A DNA stretch of 64,000 bases from an uncultured Bacilli bacterium (lineage in GTDB: Bacteria > Bacillota_I > Bacilli_A > RFN20 > CAG-826), in assembly GCA_934700895.1 (NCBI GenBank), contig CAKUXV010000007.1, forward strand, positions 20,677 to 84,676, given 5' to 3'. Within the stretch, counting starts at the first letter, position 1. Every line of letters starts with the position of its first letter. The notes beneath the pieces were generated by a model. It saw only the letters and a program-made list of their open reading frames with translations, made no database searches and was not told where the DNA came from. Of the stretch, positions 49,838 to 59,489 are shown one piece after another. The translations under genes and the position numbers were made by a program.

Positions 49838-50607
49838 ACATTACCATCCTCACTCTTTTCCCCGAAATGTTTGATGGGTTCCAAACGAACTCCATCATGA
49901 AACGTGCTTTGGGGAAGGGGGTTGCTACGATTAAAGTCGTTAACATCCGTGACTACACGAAAGATAAATACGGTCGAACGGACACCCCGCCTATTGGGGG
50001 AGGTGCCGGCTTAATTGAAAAATGCCAACCCATCGTGGATGCCTTAAGGGCGAATCGCCAAGAAAATAGCCACGTCATCTTGATGTCCCCACGAGGAAAG
50101 ACCTATAACGAGTCGATGGCCAAGCGTTTTGCCGCTTTGGATGATCTCGTCATCATTTGTGGGCATTACGAAGGCATCGACGAACGGGTCAACGCTTATT
50201 GCGATGAGCTCGTTTCCATTGGCGATTATGTCCTTACAGGCGGCGAAATCCCCGCGATGGCAATTTCCGATAGCGTCATCCGTCTTTTAGATGGGGCCAT
50301 CACCGCGGATAGTTTGACCGACGAATCCTTCAACGATAATTTGTTGGAATATCCCCAATACACCGAACCCTATGAATTCGAAGGCCAAAAAGTTCCGGAT
50401 ATCCTTTATTCCGGGAACCACACCGCCATCGATAAGTGGCGAAGAAAACAAAGCCTTCTGTTAACCAGGGAACACCGGCCTGATATCTTCGAAAAAGTTA
50501 CCTTGTCCAAGCAAGATAAGAAATTGCTCGCGGAAAGCGAATCGGATGAAACCCCGCAATGGGAAAAAGCCGCTTTGGAAAAAGGAAAGAAATTCATTCA
50601 TCATTGA
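49834..50607 (+). CDS. trmD: tRNA (guanine-N1-)-methyltransferase TrmD
   Basis: 257 residues. SPOUT enzyme making m1G37. ITILTLFPEMFDGFQTNSIM, PIGGGAGLIEKCQPI, ICGHYEGIDERV and IGDYVLTGGEIPAM (knot/SAM site) are all intact, as is the C-terminal domain start LSKQDK. Last gene of the operon, followed directly by a terminator that overlaps the stop codon. Confidence 0.98.
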   Translation: MNITILTLFPEMFDGFQTNSIMKRALGKGVATIKVVNIRDYTKDKYGRTDTPPIGGGAGLIEKCQPIVDALRANRQENSHVILMSPRGKTYNESMAKRFAALDDLVIICGHYEGIDERVNAYCDELVSIGDYVLTGGEIPAMAISDSVIRLLDGAITADSLTDESFNDNLLEYPQYTEPYEFEGQKVPDILYSGNHTAIDKWRRKQSLLLTREHRPDIFEKVTLSKQDKKLLAESESDETPQWEKAALEKGKKFIHH

Positions 50608-50633
50608 CGCGGTATCCCGCGTCTTTTCTTTTT
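50606..50633 (+). terminator. Intrinsic terminator of the rpsP-trmD operon
   Basis: GACGCGG-TATC-CCGCGTC followed by TTTTCTTTTT. The stem begins within the trmD stop codon. Confidence 0.93.
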
Positions 50634-50648
50634 GCGCTACAATTAGAT

Positions 50649-51470
50649 ATGCAGATTAAAAACAGTTTTCTTTCCGTTGCCGCCTCTTCTCTTGGTGGAG
50701 AACTCACTTCCGTCCGACTTTTTGGGCAAGAACTTCTTTACCAAAAAGAGGGGGCGTGGAAATTCCAAGACCATATCCTTTTTCCCTTGATCGGCCCCGC
50801 GGATTGCTATAGTTGCAAAGGCCAAACTCATTCCACTAGCCGACATGGTTTCGCCCGTAATAGTGATTTCTTTCCCCGTCAAGAAAACGAAGAACAAATG
50901 AGTTTCTCCTTGAAGGAAAACGCGGAGACCCTTCGTTTATACCCTTATTGCTTCTCCTTCGTGGAAACCTTTATTTTGGAAGAAGAAACTTTGCTTCGCC
51001 GTTATGAAATTACCAATACCGGCGATGAAACTCTCCCTTTCGCTACTGGAAGTCATCCTGCGTTTTACTGTGATTTTGGAAAAGCTAAATTAACCCTTCC
51101 TGAGCACTTCCTCTATTTCACGGAACCTTTAGACGGCTCCTCCATGAAGGAATATCCAAAGGGTGGAGAAATCACTCTTACCAAGGATTTCCTACTAGGA
51201 ATGGATACCTTGATTCTTCCGACTCCCGAAGCCCCCATTGTTTTAGACACAGGAAGGGGTGTTAGAATCGAATTCCAATACGCTTCGCCCTATATCGCTA
51301 TTTGGACACCCAAAAGCGAGGAGGATGCCTTTCTATGCGTAGAGCCTTGGTGGGGGTTACCTCAAACAACCAACGACCCTAATGAATTAATGGATCGACC
51401 ATTTCTTACTCACCTAAGATCTAAAGAAAAAAGAATCATCGAAGATTGGATTCGTTTCAGTTTATTGTAA
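50649..51470 (+). CDS. Aldose 1-epimerase family protein (LacX-like)
   Basis: 273 residues from ATG 50649. The beta-sandwich galactose mutarotase superfamily is recognised by TSRHGFARNSDF (~76-87), TGSHPAFYCDF (His and Phe, ~134-144) and the C-terminal CVEPWWGLPQTTN (Glu base). The overall form and EPWWGL are those of the LacX subgroup, whose substrate is unsure. A TACAAT (50638-50643) lies 5 nt before the ATG without SD, so the mRNA would be leaderless. The longer frame from 50559 overlaps trmD and its terminator. Confidence 0.88.
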   Translation: MQIKNSFLSVAASSLGGELTSVRLFGQELLYQKEGAWKFQDHILFPLIGPADCYSCKGQTHSTSRHGFARNSDFFPRQENEEQMSFSLKENAETLRLYPYCFSFVETFILEEETLLRRYEITNTGDETLPFATGSHPAFYCDFGKAKLTLPEHFLYFTEPLDGSSMKEYPKGGEITLTKDFLLGMDTLILPTPEAPIVLDTGRGVRIEFQYASPYIAIWTPKSEEDAFLCVEPWWGLPQTTNDPNELMDRPFLTHLRSKEKRIIEDWIRFSLL

Positions 51471-51473
51471 GAG

Positions 51474-51497
51474 AAAAGGATGGGCAATTGCCCATCC
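51474..51497. terminator. Bidirectional terminator between converging genes
   Basis: Perfect palindrome GGATGGGCAATTGCCCATCC (51478-51497) with A-rich left and T-rich right flanks. On - it is followed by TTTTCTC and on + by TTATTCGTTT. It serves the epimerase gene and lemA. Confidence 0.8.
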
Positions 51498-51516
51498 TTA
51501 TTCGTTTAGGAAAACA

Positions 51517-52188
51517 TTAGTTTGCGAAGAAATCTTTTTTCTGCGCGGCTTCGCGGACTTCTTGGCTGACCGTGAAGGGGATGCGAGTCGTGTATTTGGC
51601 TTTTGCGGCAACGATGCGATAGGTCGGCCATTGATAGATCAAGGTGTTCCAAGATTGAACCGTATCGTTATAGGCTTCGCGCGCAGCGGTGATTTCCTGC
51701 TGGGTGTAGGCGTTTTGCTGCATCGCGGTTTGGATATCCGCATGGGCGCGGAGGTCCGGATAGGCTTCTAGAGCAATGTTGATGGCTCTTTCAGCCGTGG
51801 CGAGTTTGTTCGCGACTTCGCCACGTTCGGCATCGGAGAAATTTCCGCTGCGATATTTGGCGATTTCGGCAAACGTCGTCTTGTCAAGTTCAATGGATTT
51901 GTTGAGCAAGCTCGCAGTGTTGGTCAAAATCGTGACGCGGTTTTGCAGATAGTTGTCAATGGTAGACGCGTCATGTTGGATCTTTTGCTGCATTTGCTGC
52001 AAGTGAGAACGGGCTTTGATTTTCATAACAGCGAAGACGATACCCGGGATAATGCCCAAAACCCAGAGAATCACCTGGAAGAACGTGCTGCGCCAGTCGA
52101 CGGTAACGGTTAATTGCTTATCGATGACGTGGACGTCACGGCCTTCTTCACGAATCGGATCTTTTGTTTCATCTAGTTCATTTGCCAT
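51517..52188 (-). CDS. LemA family protein
   Basis: 223 residues. N-terminal cytoplasmic ~30, one membrane span (~33-56, FFQVILWVLGIIPGIVFAVM), then a long helical domain with the family features: LQNRVTILTNTASLLNKS, AIAKYRSGNFSD-like stretch, and AERAINIALEAYPDLRAHAD. LemA proteins are widespread with no settled function. AGGAGG lies upstream of ATG 52188. It follows a 613-residue membrane protein by ~36 nt, forming a pair. Confidence 0.9.
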   Translation of the reverse strand: MANELDETKDPIREEGRDVHVIDKQLTVTVDWRSTFFQVILWVLGIIPGIVFAVMKIKARSHLQQMQQKIQHDASTIDNYLQNRVTILTNTASLLNKSIELDKTTFAEIAKYRSGNFSDAERGEVANKLATAERAINIALEAYPDLRAHADIQTAMQQNAYTQQEITAAREAYNDTVQSWNTLIYQWPTYRIVAAKAKYTTRIPFTVSQEVREAAQKKDFFAN

Positions 52189-52224
52189 AAGTAATTTATC
52201 CTCCTAGATAAATGTAATTATAAA

Positions 52225-54066
52225 TTATTTTTGAGCCTTGTCATCTTGAAAGGCAGCGGCGATTTTTTCGGACAATCTCGGGCAGTTTTCATCCAAAGAG
52301 AATCCATAGCAATATAAGCCGCGTTCATAATGCCCTTGCCGTCCTCCGACGATATCGCGGATGACGCTTTGGATTTTTTCGGCGTAGCTCTTTTGAGTTC
52401 CGCCAACAGAAGCCACTTCCATCCCCATTTCCTTTTCCACCAAATCGTACTGAATCCAGTGAACGGGAACCTGGTGGACATTGCCGTCTCCGCCAAGTTT
52501 AGGAACGTAATCCACTTGGGGGGTCGTCTTAAAGGATAAACAATGAATAATGAGACGATCGCCCATCCCCGACTTATTTCCTTTGCTAACCTTGAGGATC
52601 AACGGCAAATCGGGATCCGCTTCTTCAGGGCGGAAGAATTCGGGATCCATGCCATTTGCCATAACCTCATGTTCATAGTTAGAAAGGTTATAGGGCATGT
52701 TCTCGTAGATGAATTCCATAGGCTTATGTGTTTGATACAAAGGCACGGAAATAATGGGGCAGAGGTCGAAATAAAGGTTACGAATAAAGGTATCGCAGTA
52801 GTCCACGAACTTCTTCTTGGCGTCTTCTAAATCATAGTTACGGAAAATCGCCGGGTTCGCGCTGTAATCAAACGCTTGACTATGGCCAGATGAAATCGAG
52901 TTGAGCATGCCATCCTTCACTTGAACGAAGTCATCGCCAAACGGCTCGGGGTTCGTTAACAAATCAAGGATGTTTTTCTGAGCAAGAGGGGTATAGAGCA
53001 AACGGAATTCCACTTCATTATCACGATCATCCGCTCCAAAAAGGGCGTCGAACTTATCGTTACCCATTTTGGTGAAATTCGTCTTGGGGTCATTGTCGAG
53101 CAAATCGTCTTTTTCTTTTTTGGTCAGCTCTTTGGAACGTTTCTTCACGAAACGGGCCAAAGATTTGTCGTCGCCGCTTTGTCCGCTAGGAACACGGGAG
53201 AAATGCAAATGGGGCGCGGCTTCATTGCCATAAATCAAACGAGTAGCATATTCGTATTGTGGGGCTTCGTGATAAACCGTCGCCGTCAACGTCTCCGAAT
53301 GTCGCTGCGTATGAGTTCCGTTTTTATCACGATAAGTCGTCGTCCACGTAATCACGATGGATCCCGTATAAGCCTTATCGATGATTTCTTCAGAAACGTC
53401 TTTTTCCAAAACAAAGGGGTTTCCTTGGATATGGCCCGATAAAACGCCCACGCAGGATGTGGTATCCCCCAGGCTTTCCGGCATGCCGAATTTCTGCACG
53501 AGATAAGCAAACCGATTTGCGGAGAAATAAGGATCCAAATCCAAAATCGGGGTCGTTTTCTTCATGATGGAACAAGGAATGTTCCAATCATAAGAATGGT
53601 TTAAAACTTCCAAATCTTGATAGCAAAGATTTAATAACTGTTGAGATTTTTGTTGCATGGCTGCAATTTGTTCGCTCAAACCCTTAATTACTTTATTAAG
53701 GACTTTGACTACATAAACAATCAAGGCAATGCCACCGGCGAGAAAAACCACGCCAATGACGGGCATCCACCAACCAATATGGAATAGGACGCAGAAAACC
53801 ACGGCGGCGATAAAGCAAAGAACAATAGCGAAAATGACAAATCCCCGTTGAACTTTCTTGCCCGACGCTTTGTTTTGAATATTTTCTAGGTCCTCTAGAG
53901 ATTTTTTGTAGTCCTTGACGTGATTGGCATTAGCAGGTCCATCGACCTCCGATTGCTTCACTAATTCGTCGAAAAAGGCTTCCGCCTGTGCGTGATACTG
54001 CTGTTTTAAAGATTGTTCGTAGAATTTGCGCGGCTCGTAGATCGGATTCACTGCATTCTCTGCCAT
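52225..54066 (-). CDS. LemA-linked membrane protein, unknown function
   Basis: 613 residues. A helical, partly coiled N-terminus (~1-70), two adjacent membrane spans at about 75-95 (GFVIFAIVLCFIAAVVFCVL) and 100-120 (MPVIGVVFLAGGIALIVYVV), a coiled-coil (LSEQIAAMQQKSQQLLNL) and a ~460-residue soluble domain that topology places in the cytoplasm. No catalytic motif recognised. The two-span plus large C-domain layout is like DUF3137-type partners that accompany LemA in other bacteria, but I cannot confirm homology. Starts 5 nt after the ffh stop, so it may share the SRP operon transcript. Confidence 0.75.
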   Translation of the reverse strand: MAENAVNPIYEPRKFYEQSLKQQYHAQAEAFFDELVKQSEVDGPANANHVKDYKKSLEDLENIQNKASGKKVQRGFVIFAIVLCFIAAVVFCVLFHIGWWMPVIGVVFLAGGIALIVYVVKVLNKVIKGLSEQIAAMQQKSQQLLNLCYQDLEVLNHSYDWNIPCSIMKKTTPILDLDPYFSANRFAYLVQKFGMPESLGDTTSCVGVLSGHIQGNPFVLEKDVSEEIIDKAYTGSIVITWTTTYRDKNGTHTQRHSETLTATVYHEAPQYEYATRLIYGNEAAPHLHFSRVPSGQSGDDKSLARFVKKRSKELTKKEKDDLLDNDPKTNFTKMGNDKFDALFGADDRDNEVEFRLLYTPLAQKNILDLLTNPEPFGDDFVQVKDGMLNSISSGHSQAFDYSANPAIFRNYDLEDAKKKFVDYCDTFIRNLYFDLCPIISVPLYQTHKPMEFIYENMPYNLSNYEHEVMANGMDPEFFRPEEADPDLPLILKVSKGNKSGMGDRLIIHCLSFKTTPQVDYVPKLGGDGNVHQVPVHWIQYDLVEKEMGMEVASVGGTQKSYAEKIQSVIRDIVGGRQGHYERGLYCYGFSLDENCPRLSEKIAAAFQDDKAQK

Positions 54067-54071
54067 AAGCG

Positions 54072-55418
54072 TTACCTTCCCCAGGGCATATTGCCTCCGC
54101 GAGGCATTTTCCCAGATTTTTGATATTGTTTCATCTGTTTCATCATCTCTTTGGACTGCTCGTACTTCCGTAAAACGCGATTGATGTCCGCATTGGTTTT
54201 CCCCGAACCCTTGGCAATGCGGTTCTTATGGGAATAACGGAGAATCTCAGGATGCTTTCGTTCATAGGGCGTCATCGAACCAATGATGGCCTCGAATGTT
54301 TTCATCTCCTTTTCGGCCTGCGCTTGCTGCTCATCGCTGATTTTAGGCATACCCGGAATCAATTTGGCGATAGCCTTCATGGAACCTAGCTTTTGAACTT
54401 GCTTCATTTGACGAAGCATATCTTCCAAGGTGAAGTTGCCATCCAGCATCTTTCTAGCGTCTTTTTCTGCCTGTTTCTCATCGATTTGCTCTTTGGCTTT
54501 TTCAACAAGGGTGACCACGTCCCCCATGCCAAGAATACGGTCAGCCATACGATCGGGATAGAAGATTTCCATATCCGTGATCTTTTCGCCGACACCGGCA
54601 AACTTAATCGGCAAGCCCGTTAAGTATTTGATAGACAAAGCGGCACCACCACGGGCATCGCCGTCCAAACGAGACATGATGACGCCGGTTAGATGAAGTT
54701 CTTTGTTAAAGGCATTCGCAACGTTCACCGCATCTTGTCCGGCGGCGGCGTCCACTAAAAGCAACCCTTCTTCCGGATGAATTTCGTGGTTGATGCGACG
54801 AAGTTCTTCCATGAGGCCTTCGTCGATTTGCAAACGACCCGCAGTATCCAAAATCAAGACATCGTAATGTTCTTCCAAGGCTTTTTTCTTGGCTTGAATG
54901 GCGATATCCACCGGATTGACCTTATTCCCAAGGGAGAAGAAATCCGCGCCCGTTTTGCTAACGACGGCCTGTAGCTGCTCAATCGCGCCCGGACGGTAAA
55001 TATCCAAAGCGGCCACCAAAACCTTTTTGCCCTCTTTTTGGTGCATGAGATAGGCTAATTTACCGGCAGTCGTGGTTTTACCGGTACCTTGAAGACCAAG
55101 GAGCAAGATGGAGGTTAAGCCATTCGCGTTATATTGGATGCCCGTTTGATCCGCGCCCAAAAGTTCTTGAATCTCGTCGTGAACGATTTTAACGACCATC
55201 TGAGACGGGTTAACCTTGTTATAGACATCTTGGCCTAGCGCCTTCTCTTTGACGTCATTGGTAAAGGCTTTGACGACTTTGAAGTTCACGTCGGCCTCTA
55301 ATAAAGCGACGCGAATCTCTTTCAACATGTCGTCCATGTTCTTTTCGGTTAATTGGGTGTTGCCCCGCATCTTCTTGAAGATATTGCTGAAGCGATCGCC
55401 CAGTGATTCAAATGCCAT
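54072..55418 (-). CDS. ffh: Signal recognition particle GTPase Ffh
   Basis: 448 residues. N domain, G domain with GLQGTGKTTTAGKLAYLM (~107-124), LILDTAGRLQIDEGL (G3, ~185) and the TKxD-equivalent SRLDGDARGG, then a methionine-rich M domain (LRQMKQVQKLGSMKAIAKL) that binds signal peptides and 4.5S RNA. The start overlaps ylxM by 11 nt. Confidence 0.98.
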   Translation of the reverse strand: MAFESLGDRFSNIFKKMRGNTQLTEKNMDDMLKEIRVALLEADVNFKVVKAFTNDVKEKALGQDVYNKVNPSQMVVKIVHDEIQELLGADQTGIQYNANGLTSILLLGLQGTGKTTTAGKLAYLMHQKEGKKVLVAALDIYRPGAIEQLQAVVSKTGADFFSLGNKVNPVDIAIQAKKKALEEHYDVLILDTAGRLQIDEGLMEELRRINHEIHPEEGLLLVDAAAGQDAVNVANAFNKELHLTGVIMSRLDGDARGGAALSIKYLTGLPIKFAGVGEKITDMEIFYPDRMADRILGMGDVVTLVEKAKEQIDEKQAEKDARKMLDGNFTLEDMLRQMKQVQKLGSMKAIAKLIPGMPKISDEQQAQAEKEMKTFEAIIGSMTPYERKHPEILRYSHKNRIAKGSGKTNADINRVLRKYEQSKEMMKQMKQYQKSGKMPRGGNMPWGR

Positions 55419-55740
55419 GAATGATGTCCTCCATTAACGTTTGGTAAGCGGCCATATCGGCGTTAGAGGCGGATAGGTCCTCATAACGCTTTTGCCACTC
55501 CTTTTTCTTTTTAACCAAGCCAAGGCGTTTTTCAAATTCCTCCAACTTGTTGACGGCTTTGGCGACCGCATCGCTGACGCCTGCCCTCGTGATTCCCGAT
55601 TCCTCCGCGATTTCGCCAAAGCTTAAATCGCAACGGTAATAAGCATCGAGAGTTTGTTTTTGCCGTTCTGTTAGTAACGGCTCATAGGATTCGAGAAGCT
55701 CCAGGACGCGTTCTCGACTGGCCAAGGATGTCTCATTCAT
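55408..55740 (-). CDS. ylxM: YlxM family SRP-associated helix-turn-helix protein
   Basis: 110 residues from ATG 55740. Sigma-70 region 4-like HTH: LTERQKQTLDAYYRCDLSFG then EIAEESGITRAGVSDAVAKA. In S. mutans YlxM stimulates SRP GTPase function. It overlaps ftsY by 8 nt at its start and ffh by 11 nt at its end, the standard ftsY-ylxM-ffh arrangement. Confidence 0.95.
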   Translation of the reverse strand: MNETSLASRERVLELLESYEPLLTERQKQTLDAYYRCDLSFGEIAEESGITRAGVSDAVAKAVNKLEEFEKRLGLVKKKKEWQKRYEDLSASNADMAAYQTLMEDIIHGI

Positions 55741-56728
55741 GCTCGGCATCCCCTAAAAGTAAGCCGTATAAGTATTTATCCAAGTCGAATTCTTGCAAGT
55801 CTTCCATTCCTTCGCCCAAACCAATGAAACGAACAGGAACTCCCAATTCATCGCGAATCGACAGAATGATTCCGCCTTTTGAGGTTCCGTCCATTTTGGT
55901 GATGACAATACCCGTGATATCCGTCACTTCCTTAAAGGCTTTGGCCTGCAATACGCCATTTTGGCCGGTGGTCGCATCCACCACCAAGAAAGACTCGTGG
56001 GGCGCCCCTTCGATTTCCCGGGATAAAACGCGATGGATTTTGGATAGTTCCTGCATCAGGTTCGCTTTGGTTTGCAGTCTTCCCGCGGTATCCATAATCA
56101 TCAAATCGATGTGATGGTCTTTCGCATACTTGGCTCCATCATACGCAACGGAAGCAGGATCGCCATCCGGTTTCCCCGTGATGATGGGGCAACCCAAACG
56201 GTCCGCCCAAACTTTTAATTGTTCCACCGCTCCTGCGCGAAAAGTGTCCCCAGCAACGAGCAATACGCTTTTTCCTTGATGGAGATAGCGATAAGCAAGC
56301 TTAGCAATCGAGGTGGTCTTTCCAACGCCATTGACTCCGCAAACGAGTAATACCGTCGGCCCCTCTTTTTGAAAGCGAATTTCATTTTCAATGGAATCCC
56401 CTTTGGTCGCATAGCCCACGAACATTTCATCCACGAGCATTTCGTTGATGGTTTTGGGATCGCTCACGCCTTCTTTAGAGGCTTTGTCTAGCAATTCTTC
56501 GCAAAGACGAATGGAAAGTTCTACACCCACATCGCTTTCGATGAGGATTTCTTCTAATTCCTCGAAATACTCCGGATTAATTTTGGCATACCGCTTGCTT
56601 AATTCGTCCAAACGAGACGCAAAATTCTTTCGGCTTTTCTCCAATCCTTTTTGATAAGTAGAAACCGAAGATTCCGTTTCCGGCTTCTTTTTGGAAAATT
56701 TATTCTTTAAAAAGGAAAACAATCCCAT
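55733..56728 (-). CDS. ftsY: SRP receptor FtsY
   Basis: 331 residues with a short basic N-terminus (FLKNKFSKKK) instead of the long acidic A domain of E. coli. NG domain with GVNGVGKTTSIAKLAYR (~130-146), IMDTAGRLQTKANLM (~214) and TKMDGTSKGG (~272). Docks SRP-ribosome complexes at the membrane. AGGAGAG SD before ATG 56728; 9 nt after rnc. Confidence 0.98.
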   Translation of the reverse strand: MGLFSFLKNKFSKKKPETESSVSTYQKGLEKSRKNFASRLDELSKRYAKINPEYFEELEEILIESDVGVELSIRLCEELLDKASKEGVSDPKTINEMLVDEMFVGYATKGDSIENEIRFQKEGPTVLLVCGVNGVGKTTSIAKLAYRYLHQGKSVLLVAGDTFRAGAVEQLKVWADRLGCPIITGKPDGDPASVAYDGAKYAKDHHIDLMIMDTAGRLQTKANLMQELSKIHRVLSREIEGAPHESFLVVDATTGQNGVLQAKAFKEVTDITGIVITKMDGTSKGGIILSIRDELGVPVRFIGLGEGMEDLQEFDLDKYLYGLLLGDAEHE

Positions 56729-56737
56729 ACGTCTCTC

Positions 56738-57451
56738 CTAATTCTTGGGGATGCTTAATTTATGCAAAGCATCTTTGGCCGCTTCCACTTCCGCAAGTTT
56801 GGTATTGCTCCCTTCCCCGCGTCCGAGTTCCATTCCATCGAAGAAAACAGCGGCCACCACATGGGTATTCTGCGCCGTTCCGTCTTTTTGCAGAACCTTG
56901 TAAACAATCGAAACCGCCCCATCGGCCTGCAAATGGTGCTGCAATTCGCTTTTGGGGTCCAATTCAATTTTGGCACCCTGAACTCTTTCGAAGAACAAAT
57001 CACGCAAAAAGCGATAGGTAAAAGTCATCCCTTGGTCTAAATACATGGCGCCAATAAACGATTCGAAAACATTTTCGTACAAAGCTTTTTCCGCCTTGGA
57101 CATCGCTCCGCCACCCCCCATTGGGTTGCTAGAGGCGAAATTGTTGCCAACGCGAATATATTCATCAAGACCCAAGAAAAGACATAACGAAGCTTCCGAC
57201 TGCGATTGAACCAATTGATTTTTGATTTGAGTCAATCCTCCTTCATCCATTTCGGGGTGAAGGCGATAGCATAGATCGGCGACCACCGCCCCAACAATCG
57301 CGTCACCCAAGAACTCCAGGCGTTCGTAATCTACATGCTTGGTTCCCGCACTAGCGTTGCAGGAAGGGTGGGTAAAAGCCAGGGTATAGAGTTCCTCGTC
57401 GCGAGGAAGAATACCGAAGCGATGAAACAATTTAAAATACGGAGATGACAT
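56738..57451 (-). CDS. rnc: Ribonuclease III
   Basis: 237 residues from ATG 57451. Cleaves double-stranded RNA in rRNA and mRNA processing. Signature ERLEFLGDAIVGAV (~43-56) and second acidic cluster ENVFESFIGAMYLDQG (~127-142). C-terminal dsRBD with DPKSELQHHLQADGAV and KLAEVEAAKDAL. A TATAAT (57461-57466) is 9 nt from the ATG with no SD, so the leader is only 2-3 nt. First gene of rnc-ftsY-ylxM-ffh. Confidence 0.97.
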   Translation of the reverse strand: MSSPYFKLFHRFGILPRDEELYTLAFTHPSCNASAGTKHVDYERLEFLGDAIVGAVVADLCYRLHPEMDEGGLTQIKNQLVQSQSEASLCLFLGLDEYIRVGNNFASSNPMGGGGAMSKAEKALYENVFESFIGAMYLDQGMTFTYRFLRDLFFERVQGAKIELDPKSELQHHLQADGAVSIVYKVLQKDGTAQNTHVVAAVFFDGMELGRGEGSNTKLAEVEAAKDALHKLSIPKN

Positions 57452-57485
57452 AACAATGTCATTATACAAGAAAGATGGCGTTTGG

Positions 57486-59489
57486 TTAGGCTAGAGAAAT
57501 GCCTTGGCTCATTTTATAGGCCCGTTCTAGTAGCGGACGGAGCTCTTTCTCGTCGCGATGGGCAAAGATTTCCACCGCGTCGTCTCGAGCACATTCAAAC
57601 ATTTTGAAGTCTGCGACGATGTTGGCGAAATGAAAATCCGGCAACCCCGATTGTTTGACCCCGGCTAGCTCGCCCGGCCCTCGACGTTTCAAATCCTCTT
57701 CCGCAATTTTAAATCCGTCTTCCGTATCCACGAGAACTTTCAGCTTATCCAAATCTTCTTGGATGGAGTGTCCGTAAACTAAATAGCAAACGGAAGGGCT
57801 GCCGTCTCGTCCGATGCGACCGCGAAGCTGGTGCAAACTGGACAAAGCAAAATGGGTTGGTTCGTAAATAATCATAAGATTCGCGGCTTTAACGTCGATC
57901 CCCACTTCAATGACCGACGTAGATATCAAGATAGGGGTTTCCCCATTTTTAAAATCCTCGATGGCTTTTGATTTTTCTTCCGGATTCATTTGGCCATGCA
58001 GTAAACCCACCAAACCAGGGTAGACGGACTCATAACGGTGGTAAACGGATAAAACCGAGGAGTCTTCCTCTTCACCCCCCTCAATTTGTGGCGCCACGAC
58101 ATAAACGCGGTGCCCGCTGGTAAGAGAAGAAGCAATCCGCTTTCTCATCTCCGTGGAATCCGGCTTAACGATTTTGGTCGTTACTTCTCTTTTTCTCGCC
58201 GGAAAAGAAGACAAAATGGAAACGTCCAAATCTCCGTATAACGTTAAGGACAAGGTACGGGGGATCGGGGTGGCCGACATCAATAAAACGTCCGCGTGTT
58301 CCCCTTTATCCGCCAAAGCAGCCCGTTGGTTCACGCCAAATTTATGCTGTTCGTCCATCACCACAAACCCCAAATTGGCATAACGGACTTTTTCGGAGAA
58401 TAACGCATGGGTTCCCACGACGATATCCACTTCTCCTTTTTGGCATTTTCCTAACATCTCACGATGTTCTTTGCTTGAAAGTCCGCCCACCAAAAGACCT
58501 ACCCGTATCCCTTCTTTTTGGAAAAGAGATTGCAACGTATCGTAATGCTGCCTCGCTAAAGAATCCGTGGGAGCAAGCAACGCTCCCTGCTCCCCGCGAA
58601 GGTAATTCCCGTATAGCATCAAAGCCGCCACCAACGTTTTCCCCGTGCCGACGTCCCCTTGGAGGAGGCGGTACATCAAGCGGTTGGAATTCATGTCCTC
58701 AAGCCCATCTCGCAACGCCTTTTTTTGGTCATCGGTGAGAGAAAACGGCAAGGAGCGGATCAAATCTCCCACCTTTTTAAAATCGATGGTTTTCCTGTTT
58801 TGACGGACCAAAGCCTTATTTTGAGAACGGATCCATTGGTTCTTTAAACTGAAAAGCAGAGCTTCTTCGTATTTTAGGAGCCTTGTTCCTTGCCGCACAT
58901 CTTCCATAGATGATGGGAAGTGGCAAAGGGCATAAGCTTCTTGACGAGAGACCAGCCGATATTTTTGGCGAAGGTAACCCGGCAAAAAATCAGGAAGAGA
59001 CTCTTTCTCTGCTACCAAAGCCTTCTTAACGAGCTGACGCCAGGAATGTTCCGGGTAATCCTTGGGCAAACTATAAACGGGAACAATGGAATCTTCCGGT
59101 TTGATGATGCCTTTTCGAAGTAAAATCAAATTCAAGCAATGGCCGTTTCGGTCATAGCTTCCTTGCAAGGAATAAAAACTATCCAGCTCAATGTTCCCCG
59201 CCAAATAGGGGCGGTTCCACGCTTCGATGGCAAAATCTCGATGCGTTTTTTCTTCTCGAAAATAAAACTTGGCCACGGAGGTACGCTGAAATTTCTGCAC
59301 GCGCGGCTTAGTGAGGATTTTCCCAAACAGAACGACCTTTTGCTTGTCTTCTAAAAAGGACAGGCGTTTCGAGTCGGTATAGGTGAAATTATCGTAACGC
59401 CGGGGAAGATGGCCCAAAACATCCAAATAAGAATGGATGCCCATGTCCTGCAGCATTTCTTCTAATCGAGGAGAAGTCGTTAGTTTCAT
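57486..59489 (-). CDS. recG: ATP-dependent DNA helicase RecG
   Basis: 667 residues from ATG 59489, matching RecG length. Wedge/OB domain at the N-terminus; SF2 motor with QGDVGTGKTLVAALMLY (Walker A), VMDEQHKFGVNQRAAL (DEQH) and MSATPIPRTL, then QLRGRIGRDG and the C-terminal GPGELAGVKQSGLPDF. Reverses stalled forks and processes junctions. The frame is open upstream into the membrane-protein gene, but the ATGA overlap and AAGGTGG fix the start. Confidence 0.98.
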   Translation of the reverse strand: MKLTTSPRLEEMLQDMGIHSYLDVLGHLPRRYDNFTYTDSKRLSFLEDKQKVVLFGKILTKPRVQKFQRTSVAKFYFREEKTHRDFAIEAWNRPYLAGNIELDSFYSLQGSYDRNGHCLNLILLRKGIIKPEDSIVPVYSLPKDYPEHSWRQLVKKALVAEKESLPDFLPGYLRQKYRLVSRQEAYALCHFPSSMEDVRQGTRLLKYEEALLFSLKNQWIRSQNKALVRQNRKTIDFKKVGDLIRSLPFSLTDDQKKALRDGLEDMNSNRLMYRLLQGDVGTGKTLVAALMLYGNYLRGEQGALLAPTDSLARQHYDTLQSLFQKEGIRVGLLVGGLSSKEHREMLGKCQKGEVDIVVGTHALFSEKVRYANLGFVVMDEQHKFGVNQRAALADKGEHADVLLMSATPIPRTLSLTLYGDLDVSILSSFPARKREVTTKIVKPDSTEMRKRIASSLTSGHRVYVVAPQIEGGEEEDSSVLSVYHRYESVYPGLVGLLHGQMNPEEKSKAIEDFKNGETPILISTSVIEVGIDVKAANLMIIYEPTHFALSSLHQLRGRIGRDGSPSVCYLVYGHSIQEDLDKLKVLVDTEDGFKIAEEDLKRRGPGELAGVKQSGLPDFHFANIVADFKMFECARDDAVEIFAHRDEKELRPLLERAYKMSQGISLA

